NCBI RefSeq assembly: GCF_032854445.1
Contig: NC_088301.1
Location: 6,432,044-6,496,043 of the forward strand
Length of the DNA: 64,000 bases
Source: Liolophura sinensis
Taxonomy: Eukaryota; Mollusca; Polyplacophora; Chitonida; Chitonidae
Direction: 5' to 3'
Part shown: in pieces, positions 56,240 to 64,000 of the stretch
How positions within the stretch are numbered: the first letter of the stretch is position 1
How the letters are laid out: each line of letters begins with the position of its first letter
Notes under the pieces: generated by a model
Told to the model about the DNA's origin: nothing
Seen by the model: the letters and a program-made list of their open reading frames with translations, nothing else
Database searches by the model: none
Position numbers and translations under genes: made by a program

Positions 56240-56554
56240 CGAAAACAAATAAAACGAAGCACAGGTTATTTCCCTCGCCTTTCACTTTAAATTTACAAAC
56301 CTGAATCATGTAAAATCCGGACCTCAGAGTAGATACGAATAGCGGACTAGGCAAAAAAAAAGGAAAATTGTATTTGTGTTTATATTTCCATTATTTTGCA
56401 CTGATGATTTTTCTCCGAAAAACAGAGGTTTGTTTTTCTTCTGTATTGTGACTCAGATGAGGACATGCGCCTTAATAAACTTTGCACTTTCGGTCTTTAA
56501 GTAAGTTGTGGTTATGAATGACTGGTGAAAGCCACAACAACAACTTAAAATAAA
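56240..56554. promoter_or_regulatory. Probable bidirectional promoter region between HMGXB4 and PLAA
   Basis: The PLAA ATG is at 56555. On the minus strand a donor-like TTTTCG|gtaagattc ends at 56240, which could close a noncoding HMGXB4 exon 1; the first coding exon has an acceptor, so such an exon must exist. The two genes would then start within about 300 bp of each other. No TATA box or strong CpG cluster was recognised. Confidence 0.45.
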
Positions 56555-56694
56555 ATGGAAGCGTCCTACAAATTGCGATGTAATGTTGTTGGTCATGAAA
56601 AAGATGTACGTGCTCTTGCTCCCACAATCTTTCCACTCGGTGGATTTGTCTCGGGCTCACGTGACATAACTGCTCGAATCTGGACACCAAATGA
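56555..56694 (+). CDS. PLAA: PLAA exon 1
   Basis: The start is ATG at 56555 and the donor is AATGA|gtaagtc. It encodes the first WD repeat with [20 protein letters not shown] and [14 protein letters not shown]. Confidence 0.95.
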
Positions 56695-59600
56695 GTAAGT
56701 CATGGTTTAACTGTTTCTACCTACTTTGATTCGGATGTCGAAATATGGACGCCACTCAACCCTGAACCAGCATTGTTACCGTTATACACATACTAATACT
56801 ATCTGATGGTGCATGCCGGGCAGCCTTCAATTTTGCCTGTAGCACTGACAGGTAAGAGAAAAAAAAATACCGAAGAAACATTTCTGGCCGTAAAGTTCAG
56901 CCGATTTGAGTAACCGAAGCAGATGACAGGGGAGAGTGCTCAGCCCTCAGCTGTGCAGTAATCTCAGCTCTTCAGCTGTGCAGTGACAGTCTGGTTGCTG
57001 GCCCTCGCCACATGGGGTAAACTCCCCAGGCATGGACTCAGAGAATGGTGATTATACACCCACTAATCCATCTAGACTTTCAGTATAAACGTTGTTGGTT
57101 GCATATAACAAGACAGTAACTTGTTCTCAAGTTTGGGTCCGTCGGTCTCAAGTTTGGGAGCGTCGGTTGTGGAAAAAAAAAAATTTTTTTTGACCCGTGA
57201 AATAACTTACGGAAAATGATCTAAAGTTTTCCCTGTCATTTGCTTCCACACAGTCTGAGTTGAGGGTGGCATGACATATGAGATATGAGCACACCTCCCC
57301 CACCCCCACCTCCACCTCCACAATTAAACTTCATGAAGGATTATGTTGCTAATCCATACCGTATGGGGGTCAACTCCAATAATTGACTGTGCGGCTTAAA
57401 GATTTTCTGACTGGTCACTCCTTTGTTTTTACTCATAAAATACAGTGAATAAAGTGAACGAACCTGTGTATTCCAGAAATGTCGTCAGCGCTAAACAGGC
57501 TTAATTCACAGGTTGACAGGCTATATTTGCGGGTTACTCTTGCTGACCTCAGTTAAATGGGTGAATGCTTAATTGTTCAGGTTATGTGGAGGTCGCCCGA
57601 TGATAACATTTTTAGGGAAGCAGTGTTGTCTGTTCACAGCCCCGTAAATAAATTTAACAAATCCACATACAAAGGTATTTCAGTGATATAGGCCTGATTG
57701 GTAAATATCAGTCGTCAATCTCTCGCTCGCCACGGTATGGCTGAAATATTGCCGATGTGGCATTAAGCCATAATCATTCATTCAATCTCTCGCAAAATAG
57801 CAGTTGAGTATAACATGTCTCATGCATGTCTTATGTCATTACAATCGAAAAGTTCCTCCCATTTCAGAAGAATTTTATTTTCTCTCCTTATCAAATTGGG
57901 TACCTTCAATTCAACACAGAAAACACATTTCATCAGAGTTCCCGAAACTAGATATACCGCATGTTCTAACCTCGTTCTCGCATTGTTGTGACAGCCAGTT
58001 GCCATGCACAGAACTGAGAACTCAGAGCCACATGCGCATAAATGTCTACAGGTAACTGACAGCTTACCAATTTCAACACTGACCAATTAGATGTATTTAT
58101 TTTCATTGACCCACCCCTTGGGATAGTCACAATGGTGAAATCTTCCGCTGAATCTAGACCAGCAGACGGAGGTCCATTAATTTACATACATCCACGTGCC
58201 CAGTGAAATGCATGTATTTCAGTGGTTTATGCAATAATCTATTTACAGTAAGTAGAATTAAAAACAATTGACAAAACATCAGGTGGTCAAATTGGGTCTC
58301 TACTGTGATTGACGGGTCTCCTAAAGGTCAGTGTAACGTTTTGCATTTGTAAAGACTAGGTTTTCCCTTTTGTTAGTCAATGAACCCCCTCTCAGATACT
58401 CATTGTGAAAAGCTGGTTCTTCAATGAATTGAAATCACTTTACCATGTGACAGCAACCTTAACTTTCAAATTCCCATTTATGCCTCTGTGGCTAAAAGAA
58501 CATGCCTTTCAGGTGGCTTCAATTTGAAACAATCGGCACGGATAGCACAGTTGGTAGAGCGTCCTCTTCGGGATTGGTAGAGATCCAGGATCAATCCTTG
58601 ATTGAGTCACACCTAAGACTTTAAAAGAGGAAGTTGTAACTTCCTCGCTTGGCGTTCAGCATGAAGGGGATGGTGCAACGACTGGTTCACCTGTATCAGT
58701 ATAATGGCTCGGGCGGGGCGGCTCACTTGCCTTCGGTAAGTCGTCTCAGTGAAGCAGCACTAAATAAAAGAGCGGTGGAAATCCGTCCTGCAACAAGGAG
58801 GCACATTACACGTACATGCACCCTAAGGATTCCTTCGTTGTCATATGACTGAAAAATTCATGAGTACGATGTTAAACCCCAAGCACTCACTCACTCACTC
58901 AATTTGAAACATAATGTATTCATTCACGTGATGAATCAAATCCTTTTATTATCGGCTGTCAAGACACGAGTCTTCTTATCAATTTAAAACTGAAACCATA
59001 TAAATCCATAACACTGTGCATTAAATAAAAATGAAGGCATTCACAATATACAAAACATTTGTGGATATAATCAGAATTTTTATATATATATATAAACAGC
59101 AGATGTGGATTTTTTTTTCTTGTATACCAAGTGGCTGTTCATATAATCAGAATTTTTTCCTTATATACCCAGCGGCTGTGGATATAGCCTCAAGGTTTTT
59201 TTTTTATACCCAGCGACTGTAATTTTTACCTTAAATACATGTACCTGTACTCTCCGCTATGGATACAGCTTTACATTTGTTTTTATATACCGTGTGGCTG
59301 TGGACATCATGTGGATTTTATCCGTATATACCCACAGACATGCAGTATGCTGTGGTATAGTAGTTTGAGGCGCTTGTCTTTCAGCTGCTAGGACACAAGG
59401 CATGCTGGTTCAAACCCAGGCTAGGGCAGGGAGGTTGTATATTCCCCTGCTTTTTCTGCCTATGGGGCCTGAGGAACAATGTAAGCAGTCAACGACACAG
59501 ACGTTGTCATTTAGTTCATATGTAACTTGCAAAAAGTTGAAAGTTTATGCTCTCCACCCATGAAGAATTATATGTCAAAAATATATAGTGCCACCAGCTA

Positions 59601-62600
59601 AATATTATAATGTTTATCTACTTTATTGTAAACTACATATAACAGTGAAATACAAAAAGTTCCAAGGAGTCACAATTTATTATCCCTTTCAGGTTTTACA
59701 AGTATTATTTTCCTAGCTGAAGTGAACAAAACCTTTCTCCCACCAATCTTTAAAGTAATGGTCAAAATAAAGATTTCACAAAGTTTTGTATTTTGAATAA
59801 AGTAATCTACCTGTTCTGTAATTCACCTAAAGTTTTGGCATGTAAAAATGTACTTTAGCACATATGCACTTAAAAATGAACTTGAAATGAAAAATGCACT
59901 TAAACATTGGCCTTAAAATGATGCTTTTGATAGTTTCATATCGCTAATAATGTGAACTATCAACATGTTCAAAATATCTGAAAAACAAAAAACCTTAAGT
60001 TTAATGATCGGATGGAAGGTGTATTAGTACGCTTAAAGAGAAATCACTCATAGACAGTGCAAAGTCCTGCCTGTCAATATTGTATCAGTCAAGTGTATGT
60101 TTTTTATGTTTTCAGACATGACATTGATTTCATGGAGGCCCACCGTGTTAGTGGTCACTCCAACTTCATAGCAGCTGTGTGCGTCATGCCCCCTGATGAT
60201 ACCTACCCACACGGACTGATCTTCACAGGCAGTAATGACTCGACTATACTCGCCTTCAGTCTTGAATCCCCGGAGCCTGTACTTAAACTGGAAGGCCATA
60301 CTGGCACAGGTAAACGTGTGAAACATAAATACAGATTGCCAGTACATTTTACTATTTCAGTGGACTAGAACTTGTAGTTAGAGTGTCTAGCTCACAAGTC
60401 ATCATTCATGCTAATGATTCAGATAGGTACATCATGGCTTTTTCTCTTAATATGCCCATTTTAATAAAAAAAAAATTTTCTTTTTTTCTTTTTTCTGAGT
60501 TCAAGAATTTTCTTCACAGGTATAATGTATGAATTATGCTGTAATTGTTCAACCTTTCAACCTCCAGCGCTTTTTTTCAGTGAAATTTATGCATATAATT
60601 TTTCTAGAAATAGCACTGAAATGACTAGATTGTGTCAATAAAGATGTAAGCTGCATAAAACTGTGCAAATTATTTTTGTACGCTCTCTGTTCTCTCAGAA
60701 TGGTTCAAAATATTGATCGCAATAATTACATGCCAAATTTCCCTCACTTGTTAGTGAGATTTGTGACAGAATGCTAACATGTGGCCTATTTTTGTACCTA
60801 TAGTGTGCTCCCTAGCGACTGGAAAGTTTGGCACCCTTCTCAGTGGTTCCTGGGATACCACAGCAAAGATCTGGCTTAATGCAAAGTGTATGATGACACT
60901 CTCAGGTAAGATTTTACTACAGTATGTAAAATCAGTGTTTTTACACATCTGAGATGCTATATGTTTAGATGAATGTATACTATTTGAACAGTTAGATGAT
61001 ATTTTCCATTCTGTCACTGAAAAATTAGCTAATATCTTGGATGACCAGTCGATTTCAAATGAAGTCAGTCTGTTGACCAATGACATTTTACGGCTTATTT
61101 TGACCCCTCATCAAACACCAAATAAAATAAATAATTAAATTCTATAAATATGCACATATTCACAGATAGGATATTTTCGTAAAGGTTATCATTTTTCGTT
61201 CTTTCTTTTGCTGTACATGCAGGTCATTCTGCAGCAGTGTGGGCCGTGGCTATACTCCCTGAACAGGGCATACTTCTTACTGGCTCAGCTGACAAAACCA
61301 TCAAAATGTGGAAAGCTGGACGATGTGAAAAGACATTTAGTGGTAAGTTTTGATCAGGGCATACTGAGCTACACATGCAAGGCATTACATACTGACACCA
61401 TGTGTATATTACCATTTACCTACAATACATCCATATTGTAAAACTGTTAAGTGTTTTGGGATAAATTGATTGGAGATTATATTTTGTCATAAATATACTG
61501 GTATTTACAAATATTTCGCCGTAAATGCATTGAAAGGTTTTGATGCATTTTGTGCTGAAATTTATGTATTTATAACTGATATCAGATGTTGTGTTAAGAA
61601 GAGGTGGATCCGTTTTCCTTGAAAAACTTTCATTTGCCGTGAAATTAGATTACTTGCAGTATTGAATGATCAGGTATTTTAATCAATATTCTGGAAGTGA
61701 AAGATTTTGTTATCACTGGAACACAACGTTTCAGATAATACGTCTTCATTTTTCTCTACCAGGCCATGAGGACTGTGTTCGTGGCTTGGCTGTGCTCTCA
61801 GGGGCTGAGTTTCTCTCCTGCTCAAACGACGCGACAGTGCGACGATGGCTGGTCTCTGGGGAATGCGTACATACATACTATGGACACAGTAACTACATTT
61901 ACAGCATTGCCGTGTTGCCCAATGGGGAGGACTTTGTGACGGGGGGTGAGGATCGAACCCTGAAGGTGTGGAAATCTGGGGAGTGTGTGCAGACCATCGC
62001 ACACCCCACAGAGTCTGTCTGGGCCGTGTGCTGTCTGTCTAACGGAGATGTAGTGACAGGGGCCAGGTAAGGGAGACTACTCTGTACTCACTGAATACAG
62101 TACTTCATGATTTGTTCCTTTGTGATATAACAGAGTCAGCTACATACAGCTTTAGTATTAAATTGATCTTAATTACATCTTCACAAACATTGTAAAATTC
62201 TCCAGTGGTTTGTGATTGAAACGTGGAGCAGAGCACCCAATTCACCAAATACCAACATTGATTAGAACTTTTTTTCTCTTTTGTTTAGTGTCTGAGCTGT
62301 TTATTCATTCATTTTGTCACAGAATTAGTAATTTGTGATTTTGATACAGTAAGATGTAGGTGGCTACTGTTGTTAATGCTGATTTATTAGAAACCTTTAT
62401 TTAGAAGTTACAAGCTAAACTTGTAAGAACTTAATGTGTTACTTTCAGTGATGGAATCATCCGTGTGTTCAGCACGTGCCCAGACAGAGTTGCTGCCCCT
62501 GAAATCCAGGTGGCTTTTGAGGAGCAGGTGGCTGCTTCCACCATTCCCACTCAGATTGGTGATATCAAGGTTTCTGACTTACCCGGTCCAGAGGCACTGC

Positions 62601-62609
62601 TGAACCCAG
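56555..62609 (+). CDS. PLAA: Phospholipase A2-activating protein (PLAA, yeast Ufd3/Doa1), N-terminal 340 residues, 3' partial
   Basis: Six exons in one frame encode the N-terminal WD40 propeller and the start of the linker to the PFU domain. Visible blocks include [83 protein letters not shown] and SDGIIRVF, close to vertebrate PLAA throughout. PLAA binds ubiquitin through the propeller and PFU domain and p97/VCP through its C-terminal PUL domain, acting in ubiquitin recycling and endolysosomal sorting (family knowledge). The start was chosen as the first ATG of the exon (aaataaaATGG) because [15 protein letters not shown] aligns with the family N-terminus. PFU and PUL exons lie past the right edge. 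Intron 6 is filled by a 66-bp minisatellite beginning at the donor. Confidence 0.96.
58532..58900 (+). repeat. Second tRNA-derived SINE type with (CACT)n tail and target-site duplication
   Basis: The head ggcacggatagcacagttgg tagagcg is tRNA-like. The central part has ataatggctcgggcggggcg gctcacttgcc and the end is gtacgatgttaaaccccaag cactcactcactcactc. Flanks aatttgaaaca (58521-58531) and aatttgaaaca (58901-58911) are an 11-bp target duplication. Its intact duplication suggests recent insertion. Confidence 0.9.
59070..59345 (+). repeat. Roughly 55-bp degenerate minisatellite
   Basis: Units share tatacccagcggctgtggat followed by a T-rich stretch, about five diverged copies. Confidence 0.75.
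60116..60309 (+). CDS. PLAA: PLAA exon 2
   Basis: The acceptor is atgttttcag and the donor is CACAG|gtaaac. It encodes [17 protein letters not shown] and ...[18 protein letters not shown]. It follows a 3.4-kb intron. Confidence 0.95.
60540..60730 (-). mobile_element. MITE-like element, second copy (191 bp) in a PLAA intron
   Basis: Read on +, tgtaattgttcaacctttca acc ... ctcagaatggttcaaaatat ... aataattaca aligns along its length with the reverse complement of 18466-18684. Ends TGTAATT and AATTACA are inverted, and TGC flanks both sides. Confidence 0.78.
60804..60905 (+). CDS. PLAA: PLAA exon 3
   Basis: The acceptor is gtacctatag and the donor is CTCAG|gtaaga. It encodes [20 protein letters not shown] then [13 protein letters not shown]. 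Confidence 0.95.
61223..61342 (+). CDS. PLAA: PLAA exon 4
   Basis: The acceptor is tacatgcag and the donor is TTTAGTG|gtaagt. It encodes [20 protein letters not shown] and [19 protein letters not shown]. Confidence 0.95.
61763..62066 (+). CDS. PLAA: PLAA exon 5
   Basis: The acceptor is tctctaccag and the donor is GGCCAG|gtaagg. This 304-bp exon spans two to three WD repeats ([11 protein letters not shown]..., [20 protein letters not shown]...). Confidence 0.96.
62449..62609 (+). CDS. PLAA: PLAA exon 6
   Basis: The acceptor is ttactttcag and the donor is CCCAG|gtgggta. It encodes [15 protein letters not shown]... and [10 protein letters not shown], leading toward the PFU domain. Its donor sequence is the repeated core of the minisatellite that fills the next intron. 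Confidence 0.94.
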
Positions 62610-64000
62610 GTGGGTATAGCTGTAATCATAACAGTGACGTCAATACAGTATGTTAAATGAACTTGTAGTGGCCAGGTGGGGACAGCTGTAATCATAACAG
62701 TGACATCAATACAGTATGTTAACTGAACTTGTAGTGGCCAGGTGGGTACAGCTGTAATCATAACAATGACATCAATACAGTATGTTAAATGAACTCATAT
62801 TGGCCAGGTGGGTACAGCTGTAATCATAACAGTGATATCAATACAGTATGTTAAATGAACTCGTAGTGGCCAGGTGGGTACAGCTGTAATCATAACAGTG
62901 ACATCAATACAGTATGTTAAATGAACGAGAGTGGCCAGGTGGGTACAGCTGTAATCATAACAGTGACATCAATACAGTATGTTTAATGAACGAGAGTGGC
63001 CAGGTGGGTACAGCTGTAATCATAACAGTGACATCAATACAGTATGTTAAATGAACTCATAGTGGCCAGGTGGGTACAGCTGTAATCATAACAATGACAT
63101 CAATACAGTATGTTAAATGAACTTGTAGTGGCCAGGTGGGTACAGCTGTAATCATATCAGTGACGTTAATACAGTATGTTAAATGAACTCGTATTGGCCA
63201 GGTGGGTACAGCTGTAATCATAACAGTGACGTCATTACAGTATGTTAAATGAACGAGAGTGGCCAGGTGGGTACAGCTGTAATCATAACAGTGACATCAA
63301 TACAGTATGTTAAATGAACTCGTAGTGGCCAGGTGGGTACAGCTGTAATCATAACAGTGACATCAATACAGTGTGTTAAATGATCAAGAGTGGCCAGGTG
63401 GGTACAGCTGTAATCATAACAATGACGTCAATACAGTATGTTAAATGAACTCGTATTGGCCAGGTGGGTACAGCTGTAATCATAACAGTGACATCAATAC
63501 CGTGTGTTAAATGAACGAGAGTGGCCAGGTGGGTACAGCTGTAATCATACCAATGACGTCACTACAGTATGTTAAATGAACTCATAGTGGCCAGGTGGGT
63601 ACAGCTGTAATCATAACAATGACATCAATACAGTATGTTAAATGAACTCGTAGTGGCCAGGTGGGTACAGCTGTAATCATAACAGTGACATCAATACAGT
63701 ATGTTAAATGAACTCGTACTGGCCAGGTGGGTACAGCTGTAATCATAACAGTGACATCAATACAGTATGTTAAATGAACTCGTAGTGGCCAGGTGGGTAC
63801 AGCTGTAATCATAACAGTGACATCAATACAGTATGTTAAATGAACTCGTAGTGGCCAGGTGGGTACAGCTGTAATCATAACAGTGACATCAATACAGTAT
63901 GTTAAATGAACTCATAGTGGCCAGGTGGGTACAGCTGTAATCATAACAGTGACATCAATACAGTATGTTAAATGAACTCGTAGTGGCCAGGTGGGTACAG
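62606..64000 (+). repeat. 66-bp minisatellite starting at the PLAA exon-6 donor, about 21 copies, runs off the window
   Basis: The unit is close to ccaggtgggtacagctgtaa tcataacagtgacatcaata cagtatgttaaatgaactcg tagtgg. Donor-like cag|gtgggt falls at 62610, 62676, 62742, 62808 and so on. The first unit overlaps the last 4 bases of the exon. Some copies have TGACGTCA, most TGACATCA. Confidence 0.95.

Larger units (their letters stand above)
56695..60115. other. PLAA: First intron of PLAA
   Basis: It contains an A/T homopolymer pair near 57172-57191, a SINE-tail-like piece near 57729-57790, a full SINE at 58532-58900 and a minisatellite at 59070-59345. No exon was seen. Confidence 0.55.

Noticed and set aside
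63582-63878. 98-codon minus-strand frame and similar ones at 62579-62761
   Set aside because: They are translations of the 66-bp minisatellite, whose period is a multiple of three.

Overview
The window is animal nuclear DNA, most likely from a mollusc or a related lophotrochozoan. It has short exons with GT-AG introns, an AT-rich background, many tRNA-derived SINEs whose tail resembles ...acaccaatcaaataaataaata, and one SINE ending in (CACT)n, a form I associate with molluscs. A 200-base run of N at 4038-4237 marks a draft scaffold. The species call is inference.

Three protein genes can be traced exon by exon. (1) On the + strand, 5141-38443 holds the cytoplasmic part (about 894 residues, 17 exons) of a receptor-type tyrosine phosphatase with two tandem PTP domains. 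Its transmembrane and extracellular exons lie upstream of the window or were not recognised. Both domains have lost the catalytic cysteine (Gly in D1, Ser in D2), so the protein reads as a double pseudophosphatase. It ends in a long acidic, Ser/Pro-rich tail and probably a 3' UTR of more than 4 kb. (2) On the - strand, 55522-45225 is a complete HMGXB4 orthologue (624 residues, 8 coding exons), convergent with the phosphatase gene. (3) On the + strand, 56555 to beyond the right edge is PLAA (Ufd3/Doa1), with six exons covering the WD40 propeller. HMGXB4 and PLAA are head to head and probably share a promoter region around 56240-56554.

Most of the window is intron filled with repeats: about 20 copies of one tRNA-derived SINE in both orientations, a second SINE with clear target-site duplications, a MITE-like family (one copy nested in a SINE), a roughly 330-bp-arm inverted repeat, and more than a dozen minisatellites with units of 22-141 bp.

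The most unusual signal is that several intronic minisatellites start at exon boundaries and carry copies of the real splice site. In HMGXB4 one array (47400-48735) is built from the end of an HMG-box exon plus its donor, and another (50959-51740) repeats the acceptor of the other HMG-box exon. In PLAA a 66-bp array starts exactly at the donor of the last visible exon. The phosphatase gene has a decayed copy of part of one exon just upstream of it, and an array close to another donor. These look like exon-edge-seeded tandem duplications that leave dozens of decoy splice sites.
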